Of a DNA stretch of 64,000 bases, positions 53,036-61,550 are shown in pieces (positions within the stretch are counted from its first letter, which is position 1; each line of letters starts with the position of its first letter). The notes below the pieces were generated by a model that was not told the origin of the DNA, searched no databases, and saw only the letters and a program-made list of their open reading frames with translations. Both the position numbers and the translations under genes were made by a program. Origin of the DNA: Acinetobacter sp. NIPH 2100 (GTDB taxonomy: Bacteria; Pseudomonadota; Gammaproteobacteria; Pseudomonadales; Moraxellaceae); assembly GCF_000369805.1 (NCBI RefSeq), contig NZ_KB850224.1, positions 1,668,262 to 1,732,261 on the forward strand, written 5' to 3'.

Positions 53036-53935
53036 ATGCAAATTAAATCTTTAGAAATTTTTGCAATGGTAGTGAAGTTGGGAAGCTTCTCTGACGCGGC
53101 AAAGGTGTTGCACACGGTGCAGTCCAATGTCACCAGCCATATCAAAAAACTAGAAACAGAACTGAATGTAGAATTACTACACCGTCAGAATCCAATACAA
53201 CCAACAAGAGCAGGCGTGCAATTACATGGTTATGCAGAGAAAATGCTTCGGATACAAAAAGAGCTGCTAGACACCTTTAGCAACACTCAGCTTGCTGCCA
53301 ATTTTCCTTTAGAAATAGGGAGTATGGAAACCACAGCGGCAGTCCGTCTTCCGTCTTTATTTCGTGATTTACAGCAGTATATTCCAGATTTTCCTTTTGC
53401 TTTGTCCACTGCGCCAAGCCGAGAGCTCATTGATTTAGTTAAAGCATCTAAGTTGGATTGCGCATTTGTAGCCAATCATGCACCAATAGAAGGTGTGTTT
53501 AATTTTCATGTTTGGACGGAAAAATTAGTGTTTATCACTTCGAAAAATTCGCCACAACAGCTCTCAAATGAATATTTAGCGCGGAAAAAATTTATTGCGT
53601 TTAAACAGGGCTGTAGTTATCGAAAAGCAATTGATTTATTCCTATCAACACATCATTTACCTGCGGCCAATGTGATTGAAATGGGAAGTCTGGATGGTAT
53701 TGTCAGTTGTGTCAGTCTTGATGTTGGTGTGGCAATTTTACCTATCAGCTATATCCAGCAATCGCATTATGCGCAGAGTGTGATGATTCATGAAATCGAC
53801 GCAGATTTTTCTGAAATCAATACCTATTTAATTGCCGATGCTGCGATGAGCAAATGGGTAACCAACATGCATCATTTTTTTGATCATTTACAACGCACAA
53901 TACCTGTTGAGAAAACAGAAGAAATACTGGTTTAG
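53036..53935 (+). CDS. LysR-family transcriptional regulator
   Basis: The protein has 299 residues from ATG 53036. The N-terminal helix-turn-helix is typical: MQIKSLEIFAMVVKLGSFSDAAKVLHTVQSNVTSHIKKLETELNVELLHR, then the long linker helix. The periplasmic-binding-like effector domain has PLEIGSMETTAAVRLPSLFRDLQQYIPDFPFAL and VAILPISYI. LysR proteins usually activate a divergent operon with a small-molecule co-inducer, so the YbfB/YjiJ transporter on the other strand is the likely target. It converges with dsdA behind a shared terminator. Confidence 0.9.
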   Translation: MQIKSLEIFAMVVKLGSFSDAAKVLHTVQSNVTSHIKKLETELNVELLHRQNPIQPTRAGVQLHGYAEKMLRIQKELLDTFSNTQLAANFPLEIGSMETTAAVRLPSLFRDLQQYIPDFPFALSTAPSRELIDLVKASKLDCAFVANHAPIEGVFNFHVWTEKLVFITSKNSPQQLSNEYLARKKFIAFKQGCSYRKAIDLFLSTHHLPAANVIEMGSLDGIVSCVSLDVGVAILPISYIQQSHYAQSVMIHEIDADFSEINTYLIADAAMSKWVTNMHHFFDHLQRTIPVEKTEEILV

Positions 53936-53945
53936 CACAAAGAAA

Positions 53946-53974
53946 AATAGAGAGGTGGGAACTCTCTATTTCTC
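53946..53974. terminator. Terminator between lysR-type gene and dsdA
   Basis: AATAGAGAG and CTCTCTATT form a 9-bp stem with a 7-base loop, flanked by A tracts on the left and TCTC on the right. Serves either direction. Confidence 0.75.
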
Positions 53975-53994
53975 TACAATGTACTAAAGCATCT

Positions 53995-55320
53995 TTAGGT
54001 TTTTGCCAGATAATTTTCCATTTCCTGTGTAGGAACCATGCCACCGCCTGTTGCCCAAACGATGTGATTGGCATTGTGTAACTGCTGCTCAGTAAATTGA
54101 TGTAAAGCCGCATAGCTTTGATGTCTGTTGACTAAAATCGGACCCAACATACCTGCCAATGCAGAAGGTTCGAGTTTGATTTGCTCAGACTGATTTAACA
54201 TTCCGAGTAAGCTATACATGCTCTGATCATCAAGCGTATAAAAACCATCTAACAGCCGATGCATGGCGCGACCAACAAAACCAGAGGCACGACCCACGGC
54301 TAAATCATCAGCAGCAGTGATATTGTCAATGCCGATATCCTGAACCGAAATCTCATCGTGTAAACCAGTGGATACGCCGAGTAACATACATGGGGAATGA
54401 GTAGGTTCTGCAAATATACAATGCACATGATCGCCCAATGCCATTTTTAAACCAAAGGCAACACCACCTGGGCCGCCACCAACACCACAAGGCAAGTAAA
54501 CAAATAGAGGATGATCTTGATCAACAACAATCTGTTTTTGTCTTAATTGTTGTTTTATGCGTTCGCCCGCGACTGAATACCCTAAAAATAGAGTGTGAGA
54601 GTTTTCATCATCAATGAAAAAACAATTTGGATTTTCTGATGCTGCTTTTCGGCCTTGTTCTACAGCTACGCCATAATCTTGGTCATATTCGATGACATTT
54701 ACGCCATGTGAACGTAATTTGTCCTTTTTCCATTGGCGGGCATCTGCTGACATATGTACCGTCACATCAAAGCCTAATTTTGCGCTCATAATGCCAATTG
54801 ATAATCCGAGATTGCCTGTTGAACCGACGGCAATACTATATTGACCAAAAAAATCTCTAAATTCAGGGCTGTTTAGCTTGGTGTAATCATCTTGAACGCT
54901 GAGTAGTTCAGCTTGTATGGCAAGTTGCTCCGCTCGATAAAGCACTTCATAGATACCACCACGTGCTTTAATTGATCCAGAGATGGGGAGATGACTGTCT
55001 TTTTTAAGCCATAACTTTCCAGCTATTTTTTGATTAAAGTGAGCCTCCAGATGCTGTTGCATATTCGGGATATCGATCAGCTCAGATTCAATCATACCTT
55101 TTGTTGCAAATGTTTCTGGAAAGACAGCCATCAAGTAAGGTGCAAAACGTGCTAAACGGTCACGGGCATCATCAATATCAGATTGATTAAGCCCAACATA
55201 AGGTAAACCTTCATCTAGCGTGGTGAAATCAGGGTTAAACCAAACTGTCTCTTTGAGCTCAATCAGGTCTTTAACAATTGGATATTCTGCTACAAGTTGT
55301 TGGATCTGTTCTGACTGCAT
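53995..55320 (-). CDS. dsdA: D-serine dehydratase
   Basis: The protein has 441 residues from ATG 55320, almost the E. coli DsdA length; the frame upstream of it is rejected. It converts D-serine to pyruvate and ammonia with pyridoxal phosphate. The PLP lysine lies in S-G-S-I-K-A-R-G-G, the phosphate-binding glycine loop in [12 protein letters not shown], and further family motifs are [31 protein letters not shown] and [13 protein letters not shown]. No dsdC regulator or dsdX permease is next to it. An 82-base gap separates it from the upstream gene on the same strand. Confidence 0.95.
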   Translation of the reverse strand: MQSEQIQQLVAEYPIVKDLIELKETVWFNPDFTTLDEGLPYVGLNQSDIDDARDRLARFAPYLMAVFPETFATKGMIESELIDIPNMQQHLEAHFNQKIAGKLWLKKDSHLPISGSIKARGGIYEVLYRAEQLAIQAELLSVQDDYTKLNSPEFRDFFGQYSIAVGSTGNLGLSIGIMSAKLGFDVTVHMSADARQWKKDKLRSHGVNVIEYDQDYGVAVEQGRKAASENPNCFFIDDENSHTLFLGYSVAGERIKQQLRQKQIVVDQDHPLFVYLPCGVGGGPGGVAFGLKMALGDHVHCIFAEPTHSPCMLLGVSTGLHDEISVQDIGIDNITAADDLAVGRASGFVGRAMHRLLDGFYTLDDQSMYSLLGMLNQSEQIKLEPSALAGMLGPILVNRHQSYAALHQFTEQQLHNANHIVWATGGGMVPTQEMENYLAKT

Positions 55321-55402
55321 AAGCGTACTCAAAAAATTTAAAGAAAGTGAATACTGAACGAGGTACAGCCTAAAGCAATTTGGCACTTGGATGTACTGTT
55401 TC

Positions 55403-55855
55403 TCACACTTTAGCCTGTAAAATTTTTATCACTTGCCCATAGATAGATTGCAAATAATCATTTAATGGAAGCAGGGTTTGACCAGACTTGCTGCGAACAT
55501 ATTTAAAATAAGGAATCAGTGGATATTCACTACTTTCACATACAATTACTTTGGGAAACCACTCTTGATGAAATTGATCAGCAGTAATATCAATAATGAT
55601 GCCATTCACGAGCAGATAGCAGTGCGCAATTTCGGGTGCTTGAGGTGAAATTTGAACCTTTCCGACTCGATAGTCTGATTTAATCGCATGAACATTCAGC
55701 AAGTAATACTGCAATAGATCACAGGCATCAGCACCGCATTCTTTTGGGAACTTGCTGAATACACCTGTAATAAAGCCATGTGTGACATGATCCAATGCTT
55801 CGCGAAAAGCCTCAGCAATCGCTGTGAGGGTTTGAATATCATTTTGATAAGCCAT
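55403..55855 (-). CDS. Hypothetical protein with transglutaminase-like features
   Basis: The protein has 150 residues from ATG 55855, which has AAGGAGAGAA directly upstream and decides the start. [17 protein letters not shown] starts a helix with candidate nucleophile Cys, and later [19 protein letters not shown] gives a His followed by an Asp on adjacent strands. That order, Cys-helix then His-strand then Asp, matches papain/transglutaminase-like domains. It is inference by eye. It may be cotranscribed with dsdA. No signal peptide. Confidence 0.6.
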   Translation of the reverse strand: MAYQNDIQTLTAIAEAFREALDHVTHGFITGVFSKFPKECGADACDLLQYYLLNVHAIKSDYRVGKVQISPQAPEIAHCYLLVNGIIIDITADQFHQEWFPKVIVCESSEYPLIPYFKYVRSKSGQTLLPLNDYLQSIYGQVIKILQAKV

Positions 55856-56205
55856 TTCTCTCCTTCTCATTCTTGAAGTAATACGTATTCTTTTAAGTTA
55901 AGCGCTTTAAATGTAAGATTTAACTAAATTTATTTGTTGAATTGTTAAAACTATGAGCTGATGTAATTTAAATTGATCTTGATTAAATGATTGTTTTATA
56001 CGTGAAATCTTAGGTGTACTTTCTGTTGCCTTTCGCGCACGGAATCTGAAATTTATAAGCCAAAGAGGTAGAGGCTATTATTACGAAATGTTAAAAAGTT
56101 GCATAATGATCATACTATTTACAAGTTTAAAGTGAATCATTACAAATAAGAATAATTTCCATTTCATAATAAAACTAAGTACATCACTTGAGAGGATCGA
56201 AAAAA
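55856..56205. other. Divergent intergenic region
   Basis: 350 AT-rich bases between the putative transglutaminase-like gene and the first PQYLK protein. It must hold two divergent promoters. I see no operator palindrome, RNA or small frame that can be supported. Confidence 0.5.
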
Positions 56206-56658
56206 ATGCCTCAATATCTGAAAATTGCTGAGAATATTTATAGAAAATTTCAGCAAAATGATAAGTTTATGATTGATAAACAAGACTGTTTAAATCTTAT
56301 CATCAAGCAGATTCGTAAAGAGTTAATCGATACGGATTTAAAGCTAGTTTACAACTATATCGATTTTGTTGATGGCTTTAAAGAACCCGCAAAAGATGGT
56401 CGTATCAGTCTGGATATTAGTCTTATTCCAAGCTATAAGCACAAGGATGAGTTTGTTCTATGGCTTGCGGGGTTTATTGAAAAAATTACAGAAGGCGGTG
56501 TGAAACGTCTACCACCGATACATAAGGATATCCCACCAGAATTTACTTTTCAAAGTGATCCAAATGTTATTTTGGACATAAGAAATGAGCATAGCGGGGA
56601 AAGAATTATTTCTTACTTTAGAAGTGATGATTTCGCTGACGAAATTAAAGGCATTTGA
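56206..56658 (+). CDS. PQYLK-family hypothetical protein, copy A
   Basis: The protein has 150 residues from ATG 56206 after GAGAGGATCGAAAAA. It is clearly paralogous to the protein at 59439-59867: both begin M-P-Q-Y-L-K-(I/L)-A-E-(N/K)-I-Y, share a Y-N-Y-I-(D/N)-F stretch, L-S-L-D-I-S-like segment, then (V/I)-L-W-L-A-(G/S)-F-I-E-K-(I/V)-T, and end with (I/V)-(I/V)-S-Y-F. The family is unknown to me. It looks cytoplasmic, mixed alpha/beta. A hemerythrin gene follows 83 bases later. Confidence 0.75.
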   Translation: MPQYLKIAENIYRKFQQNDKFMIDKQDCLNLIIKQIRKELIDTDLKLVYNYIDFVDGFKEPAKDGRISLDISLIPSYKHKDEFVLWLAGFIEKITEGGVKRLPPIHKDIPPEFTFQSDPNVILDIRNEHSGERIISYFRSDDFADEIKGI

Positions 56659-56741
56659 AATTTATAAAGAATTTCAATATGACTGATTTAAATTCGTATG
56701 AATTAGAACAACAAAACGTCTTTCAAATTAAGGTGTAGGAT

Positions 56742-57221
56742 ATGCCAACAAGCGAGAATGCATTGACAATATTTGAAGTTTTACGTGAAAGTCATGAAAA
56801 ACAAAGAAATTTTTCTGAAAAGTTAGTTAGAACATCGGGTGATAGTGAAGAAAGAAGAGAACTTTTTGAGCTTCTGAAAAATGAACTTTTTGCACATGCT
56901 GTGGCAGAAGATCGATATTTATACATTCCACTAATGATGTCAGATGCAGGATTGAATATTACCCGTCATGCCTTATCAGAGCATCATGAAATGGATGAAC
57001 TGCTGGAAAAGCTGACAGAAACTGAATTTAGTCATACTGGATGGCTTGCGATTGCTAAAAAATTATCCCATGTCGTTCATCATCATTTAGAGGAAGAAGA
57101 GCATCGCTTTTTTCAACAAGCAGGGAAAATTTTGCCTGAGCAGCAGAAAAAAGAGTTAGCTCAGAAATACCACGCAGAATATATAAAATATTTAAATAAA
57201 GACAAAGATAGTCTGACTTAA
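56742..57221 (+). CDS. Hemerythrin HHE-domain protein
   Basis: The protein has 159 residues; AAGGTGTAGGAT precedes ATG 56742. A four-helix bundle with the di-iron His/Glu pattern is seen: H18 in R-E-S-H-E-K-Q, H-A-V-A-E-D-R-Y in helix 2, S-E-H-H-E-M-D-E-L in helix 3 and H-V-V-H-H-H-L-E-E-E-E-H-R-F-F in helix 4. HHE proteins bind O2, NO or ROS at a non-heme di-iron centre and are linked to oxidative stress and iron handling. Its own terminator follows. The flanking genes are also stress-like. Confidence 0.88.
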   Translation: MPTSENALTIFEVLRESHEKQRNFSEKLVRTSGDSEERRELFELLKNELFAHAVAEDRYLYIPLMMSDAGLNITRHALSEHHEMDELLEKLTETEFSHTGWLAIAKKLSHVVHHHLEEEEHRFFQQAGKILPEQQKKELAQKYHAEYIKYLNKDKDSLT

Positions 57222-57246
57222 AATAATAGAAGTGTATGGAATCCTT

Positions 57247-57270
57247 AAACCCTCAATATGAGGGTTTTTT
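57247..57270 (+). terminator. Terminator after the hemerythrin gene
   Basis: AAACCCTCA with TGAGGGTTT and a run of T after it; short loop. Confidence 0.88.
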
Positions 57271-57471
57271 GAGTTTAATCATTTAACAATCTCATCCTAT
57301 TTCAAGATGTTTCTCTATTTACCATAAGTGATAAACATTAACTTAAAGAAAATTCTTATCACTGTTTTTAACAAATAACTCGCTTATGGTGAAAGTACAA
57401 ACAATTCATTTATTCAAATTCCAGTTGAGAGTTTTGTTTTGAGTGAATTATTTTCTTAAAGGAGAATAAAG

Positions 57472-58014
57472 ATGATAAACCAAGATGATTATGATCGTGA
57501 ACGTATTAGAAATGCACCAGATGAAGTAAAAGAAGACCTAAATGCCGATCCGATTACAGGTGAGCCTGGTTCACATCCAGTTGGGACTGGGATTGGAGCT
57601 GCAGGTGGTGCAGCAACAGGTGCTGTCGTAGGGAGTGTTGGCGGTCCAGTAGGGACTTTAGTGGGTGGTGCTGTAGGCGCAGTTGTAGGAGGTTTGGCTG
57701 GAAAAGCTGTAGGAGAAGCCATAGACCCTACGATCGAAGATGCCTACTGGCGTGAAAACTATCTGAATCAGCCTTATTATAATGATGCAAACGCCAAATA
57801 TCCGAATCTAGATTATGATCGAGATTATCGAGATGCCTATCGAGTGGGTTACGAAAAACGTTATGGTTATGATCCAGATGTGGCGTTTGAAGAGGTTGAA
57901 CCCGAGTTAAGAACTAACTGGGAACAGGCCAAAGCTGAATCACGCCTATCTTGGGAAGAAGCAAAACATGCTTCACGTGATGCTTGGAATAGAAATAGTA
58001 AGCATAGCAAATAG
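57472..58014 (+). CDS. Glycine-zipper protein with hydrophilic C-terminus
   Basis: The protein has 180 residues; AAAGGAGAATAAAG precedes ATG 57472. Residues 38-82 form a glycine zipper with repeated G-x-x-x-G and A-V-V-G steps (GAAGGAATGAVVGSVGGPVG, then VVGGLAGKAVGEA), which can insert in or associate with membranes. The flanks are very hydrophilic, with a charged C-terminus containing W-E-Q-A-K-A-E-S-R-L-S-W-E-E-A-K. This last half is shared with the protein at 60958-61278. No signal peptide is seen. A role as a stress or desiccation protein is plausible from composition, not shown. Confidence 0.8.
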   Translation: MINQDDYDRERIRNAPDEVKEDLNADPITGEPGSHPVGTGIGAAGGAATGAVVGSVGGPVGTLVGGAVGAVVGGLAGKAVGEAIDPTIEDAYWRENYLNQPYYNDANAKYPNLDYDRDYRDAYRVGYEKRYGYDPDVAFEEVEPELRTNWEQAKAESRLSWEEAKHASRDAWNRNSKHSK

Positions 58015-58037
58015 AGATCGGCATTGGTCGGGCTTAG

Positions 58038-58067
58038 AACCCTATTCTTAAAAGAATAGGGTTTTTT
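58038..58067 (+). terminator. Terminator after the glycine-zipper gene
   Basis: AACCCTATTCTT with AAGAATAGGGTT around a short loop, followed by TTTT. Confidence 0.93.
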
Positions 58068-58558
58068 ATACAAGGAATATTTGCTGTTATTTTATATGTC
58101 TATAAATGAAAATGGTCTGTATGATTTTTCGGGATTCATCAGTAAATAATAGATGAAATATTTATTTTTCTATAAGGGGTTTTGGGGTGAAAGAAAATAA
58201 ACTGAGGGGGGGATTCACCTCAATTTTTTAAATTGATATTTAGCTGTGCAGAGTGATATTTGAAACATCTAACAAAACCTGTGATTCTAGATTTCGTTTC
58301 AATTTAAATTTTAGTCTCAATGTTATAATTAATGCACGATCTTTTATAAATTAAACTTGTTTCTGGATGTTTGGTTAATATTTTATTTAAAAATATAAAT
58401 CCTTGTTTTTAAGGCTGTTACATTATTTTTGTTGTATTTGAGTTTTTAATTTAATTACATAAAATTTCATTCTTTAAGAAAGTTAAAATAAATAGGAGGG
58501 AAAGTTACATGAAAAAAAGTCAGTATAAGGTTTTTGAAATATATTAATGAGGTGTGAC
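58068..58558. other. AT-rich intergenic, no gene seen
   Basis: About 490 bases of strongly AT-rich DNA, upstream of a small gene at 58559. No frame with a ribosome-binding site and no hairpin other than the terminator to its left. Confidence 0.5.
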
Positions 58559-58720
58559 ATGTTGAAGACAATCATTACTTTAGGAACAGGTGTTGCTTTA
58601 GGCTGCTATTATAAGTCTCATAAAGATAAGACCAAATTATCGGGTGAGAAAAGAGATGAGGATATTAACCTGAGTGATGAAGTTAAGGGGAAAAAGGTGC
58701 TGAGTAAGTACCTGAAATAG
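58559..58720 (+). CDS. Small hypothetical protein, 53 aa
   Basis: ATG 58559 follows GAGGTGTGAC. The product begins MLKTIITLGTGVALGCYYKS, a hydrophobic N-terminus of one short span or signal-like helix, then a lysine- and aspartate-rich tail (HKDKTKLSGEKRDEDINLSDE) ending KKVLSKYLK. A small membrane-tethered or exported peptide is likely. A terminator begins right behind it. Confidence 0.65.
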   Translation: MLKTIITLGTGVALGCYYKSHKDKTKLSGEKRDEDINLSDEVKGKKVLSKYLK

Positions 58721-58727
58721 ACTTGAG

Positions 58728-58756
58728 AAAAGAAGCTTGGTTACAAGCTTCTTTTA
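58728..58756 (+). terminator. Terminator after the 53-aa gene
   Basis: AAGAAGCTTG, loop GTTA, CAAGCTTCTT, then TTATAT. Perfect 10-bp stem. Confidence 0.88.
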
Positions 58757-58904
58757 TATCACCCCGTAGTCATACAGTATAACTAAAGGAATATTTAGAG
58801 ATAATCGAAAAAATAGTGATGAAATCGCATCAAATCATCATTTTGATGGCTAATAATTTTCTATCTATTTTAGTGAAATCTTAAACAAGCGAGAGGTAAT
58901 GAAA

Positions 58905-59159
58905 ATGAAGAATTTACTTGTGAAAAGTATCGCATTAAGTTTTGTTTTCACACTTGCAGCATGTGAAAAGAACAAAACAGCAGATAATTCAGCACTTCGA
59001 CAGGAAACAACCACACCGCATTCGATGGAAACTGAACCTGTGCCAAATAGTAATCAGCTACACGATGATATGCAGCATGATGCTTCAGCACCTGTAACAA
59101 ATCAAGATGGCACATCAGATGCTCATACGGGCAGCGCCACCTCGCAGCAAACCCCTTAG
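58905..59159 (+). CDS. Small lipoprotein
   Basis: The protein has 84 residues from ATG 58905, spaced 8 bases from GAGAGG; the ATG at 58899 is too close to that site. The lipobox is L-A-A-C20 after VKSIALSFVFT. The mature part is short, Thr/Ser/His/Asp-rich and probably disordered (TTTPHSMETEPVPNSNQLHDD, then DGTSDAHTGSATSQQTP). It would be a surface or periplasmic lipid-anchored peptide of unknown function. Confidence 0.75.
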   Translation: MKNLLVKSIALSFVFTLAACEKNKTADNSALRQETTTPHSMETEPVPNSNQLHDDMQHDASAPVTNQDGTSDAHTGSATSQQTP

Positions 59160-59438
59160 CTGTTCATACTCAATATAATAAATCTATAGGAAAAAGTTGA
59201 AGCTTGAGCAATAACTTCAACTTTTTCAGGCGTTTTGGGAAAAATAAATGTAAGGCTAGATTTTACTTTTATGTGATGCAGTATGCATTTTTTATCTATA
59301 GTGATAGGTTTGGCACTTATCGTGTAATTTTTATGTATACGAATTTTTATTTTAGTAGCATAAGTCAAAACAATAATAACAATCGATTACTTTAAATAGA
59401 GCAAAATCGCATAATAGAAAAAATAAAGGAATAATCTC

Positions 59439-59867
59439 ATGCCTCAATATTTAAAATTAGCGGAAAAAATATATTTGAATGTTAAAGATTCAAAAGGCTT
59501 TGTAGATGAACCTTTAGAAGATCTAAATAATTTAATGATTGAGCTGCGGATTGAAATAAAAGAAACAGATTTTAAGATACTTTATAACTATATAAATTTT
59601 GAAGATCTACTCATGAATTCAAAAGATTTACCATTAAGTTTGGATATTAGTATTTTACCTAAAAGTAAAAATAGAACCGAATATATTCTATGGCTTGCCA
59701 GTTTTATTGAGAAAGTCACAATATCCAAGAGTAAAAAAATATCTAACTTAAACAGTAAGGTGATTGTGCCTGACTATCATTATGATGATGTTGGAAACAT
59801 TGTGAATAGATCAAAAAATAACGGTGATGCAATTGTTTCATATTTCAAGGATAAGCAGTCCGTTTAA
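59439..59867 (+). CDS. PQYLK-family hypothetical protein, copy B
   Basis: The protein has 142 residues; AAAGGAATAATCTC precedes ATG 59439. It is the paralog of the protein at 56206-56658, sharing the PQYLK-x-A-E-x-I-Y start, the (T/Y)-(N/I)-Y-I-N-F core and the C-terminal VSYF. It is more diverged in the middle and lacks the copy-A sequence DIPPEFTFQSDPN. No domain recognised. Duplicate copies within 3.2 kb flanking other stress-like genes suggest an older duplication of a block. Confidence 0.75.
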   Translation: MPQYLKLAEKIYLNVKDSKGFVDEPLEDLNNLMIELRIEIKETDFKILYNYINFEDLLMNSKDLPLSLDISILPKSKNRTEYILWLASFIEKVTISKSKKISNLNSKVIVPDYHYDDVGNIVNRSKNNGDAIVSYFKDKQSV

Positions 59868-59918
59868 TATATTAAATTTTACTCAAACTTGACTAAGTTA
59901 TATCGAAGGGGTTTGTAA

Positions 59919-60146
59919 ATGGTAAAGCAATATATGCTAAAAGAAGTTGATGCCAGCAGTGAGACAGGCGATAAAATTATTGTCGAGCAAATTTATGAAA
60001 TGGAACCTGCTACAGATTTAGTGGTCGGTAACTTAGCATGGTCACCATTGTCTAAAGTAGTCATTAGAGATACGGTGATTCAACTCAATGAGGACTTAAC
60101 ATTTACTCATCCACGAACTGGAAAAACTTTTAGAATCGGCACTTAA
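59919..60146 (+). CDS. Small hypothetical protein, 75 aa
   Basis: ATG 59919 follows AGGGGTTTGTAA. The product alternates short strands: KQYMLKEVDASSETGDKIIVEQIYEMEPATDLVVGNLAWSPLSKVVIRDTVIQL and ends with TFTHPRTGKTFRIGT. It looks like a small all-beta domain. I do not recognise a family. It may share a transcript with copy B of the PQYLK gene, 51 bases upstream, and converges with the YetF-type gene. Confidence 0.65.
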   Translation: MVKQYMLKEVDASSETGDKIIVEQIYEMEPATDLVVGNLAWSPLSKVVIRDTVIQLNEDLTFTHPRTGKTFRIGT

Positions 60147-60178
60147 CATTGAGAAGGATTGAGTACATCAAGTGAGAT

Positions 60179-60856
60179 TTAGCTGATATGTGGTGTTAGC
60201 AACGACTCAGCCCAATCCTTGCTGTTGCAACGTGTACATTCTTGCTCTAAGTGAAGCAAATGCTGGGTCAAGCCACAATACATGCAAGAATAATAGCGTT
60301 GAGTATTTATATTATCTGCCTTTTTATAATGTTGAGGGAATAAGGGTAATCCCCATTTGGTATCTTCCTTGGCATAAAAAAGAATACTTAGGCAGCCATC
60401 TGTTTCCAGTAAAGCAACTTTGACTTGTCCCAAGTGTTCTACACTTTTCTGACGCATTTCAGCAAAGAACTCATCATGTGAGTATTTTTCCTTTTGCATG
60501 TCTTGTATCACTAATAACCCATCCTCCACGATGCACAGAGGTTTTCCTTCCAAAAGAATTTCCACTTTTTTACTCTTCATCATCGTCCAGGTGACAAAGC
60601 GATAGAGAATAATGATCGTGCACATAACTACGAATGCTTGAACAATTGGTGCATCGTCAATAAACATTGGATCACCAGCTGCACTACCTAGACTAAGGAT
60701 GATGGCAACTTCAAAGATAGATAATTGTCTAATTCCACGCTTACCTGAAAGTTTGAGAAAAACTAGGATAAGAAGGAACATCACACAACAACGAATGATA
60801 ATTTCCAGAACAAGAGTCCAAGTTGTGTCGTGGAGGAAAACACCCATTAAATCCAT
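60179..60856 (-). CDS. YetF/DUF421 membrane protein with C-terminal zinc-ribbon
   Basis: The protein has 225 residues. Three hydrophobic spans occupy about 15-90 (VLEIIIRCCVMFLLILVFL, FEVAIILSLGSAAG, IVQAFVVMCTIIILYRFV). Then the DUF421 YetF-like cytoplasmic domain follows (VEILLEGKPLCIVEDGLLVIQDMQKEKYSHDEFFAEMRQKSVEHLGQVKVALLETDGCLSI). A tail has C-M-Y-C...C-T-R-C spaced like a zinc ribbon, an addition to the common family layout. Function of the family is not established. Its ribosome-binding site is weak (AAAGAG, 11 bases before ATG). Confidence 0.83.
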   Translation of the reverse strand: MDLMGVFLHDTTWTLVLEIIIRCCVMFLLILVFLKLSGKRGIRQLSIFEVAIILSLGSAAGDPMFIDDAPIVQAFVVMCTIIILYRFVTWTMMKSKKVEILLEGKPLCIVEDGLLVIQDMQKEKYSHDEFFAEMRQKSVEHLGQVKVALLETDGCLSILFYAKEDTKWGLPLFPQHYKKADNINTQRYYSCMYCGLTQHLLHLEQECTRCNSKDWAESLLTPHIS

Positions 60857-60906
60857 TAATTAGATACTCTTTCTTATCATTAGTAAGTGTATATATTTTA
60901 CCCAAT

Positions 60907-60941
60907 AAAAATGAGCTTATGTTTCCAATAAGCTCATTTTT
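60907..60941. terminator. Bidirectional terminator
   Basis: AAAATGAGCTTAT and ATAAGCTCATTTT form a 13-bp stem with loop GTTTCCA; A tract left and T tract right. It ends the short hydrophilic gene on the minus strand. Confidence 0.88.
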
Positions 60942-60957
60942 TGTAGCGTAAGTGATT

Positions 60958-61278
60958 CTATATTCGATCCCAAGCATCTTTGATGGCTTGCTTGGCTTGT
61001 TCCCATTTCAGTCTTGATTCAGCTTTTAGTTCTTCCCATGATTCTTTGAGGTTTCCTTCAACATCCTCAAACTGGGTATTGCGGTCATGCTCAGCACGTG
61101 CGCGACTACCAAGCTCATAAGCTTTGGAAAAATCTCGGTCATAATCAAGATCTGGTGTATCGAGTGAAGCTTCTTGATAATAAGGGCGCGTCGCATAACT
61201 TGAACGCCAATGATCATTGGGGTCGATATTTACGCGTGAAGTTTGATTATTGGTATTGGTTAAATTCGGATTTGTCAT
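60958..61278 (-). CDS. Hydrophilic protein related to the glycine-zipper protein
   Basis: The protein has 106 residues; GGAGAATTATC precedes ATG 61278. From residue 24 on it aligns with the C-terminal half of the glycine-zipper protein: WRSSYATRPYYQEASLDTPDLDYDRDFSKAYELG against WRENYLNQPYYNDANAKYPNLDYDRDYRDAYRVG, then (S/N)-W-E-x-(L/A)-K-A-E-S-R-L-x-W-E-x-A-K and D-A-W. It lacks the glycine zipper and instead begins with an Asn/Thr-rich segment. So one shared hydrophilic module occurs with and without a membrane-associating part. Confidence 0.8.
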   Translation of the reverse strand: MTNPNLTNTNNQTSRVNIDPNDHWRSSYATRPYYQEASLDTPDLDYDRDFSKAYELGSRARAEHDRNTQFEDVEGNLKESWEELKAESRLKWEQAKQAIKDAWDRI

Positions 61279-61310
61279 GATAATTCTCCAGCTAACTTTG
61301 CAGATTAGAT

Positions 61311-61346
61311 AAAATTTAGGAGAATATTTTTATTATTCTCCTAAAT
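61311..61346. terminator. Terminator before the Q/N-rich gene's 3' end
   Basis: TTTAGGAGAATA with TATTCTCCTAAA, 12-bp stem, loop TTTTTAT. It lies past the stop of the Q/N-rich gene on the minus strand. Confidence 0.8.
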
Positions 61347-61373
61347 ATCTATGGATCAAAAAATAATCAGAAG

Positions 61374-61550
61374 TTATTTCTGTTGATTATTTTGGTTTGA
61401 TCCTTGGCGGTTTTCATCTTTTTGATGAGATCCATGTTGTTGACGATTGTCATTTTGCTGTTGTTGCTGCTGTTGACGGTTGTCATTGTTTTGGTTTTGC
61501 TGCTGTGGATTATTACGCTCTTCATTGCGTTGATTATTTGTATTACTCAT
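61374..61550 (-). CDS. Gln/Asn-rich low-complexity protein
   Basis: The protein has 58 residues from ATG 61550, which has GAGGTG 7 bases upstream and decides the start over ATG 61565. Well over half of the residues are Asn, Gln, Arg or Asp/Glu, with a run of seven Gln (NRQQQQQQQNDNRQQHG). No hydrophobic core, so it is disordered and very soluble. It resembles hydrophilin or general-stress peptides in composition only. Confidence 0.7.
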   Translation of the reverse strand: MSNTNNQRNEERNNPQQQNQNNDNRQQQQQQQNDNRQQHGSHQKDENRQGSNQNNQQK

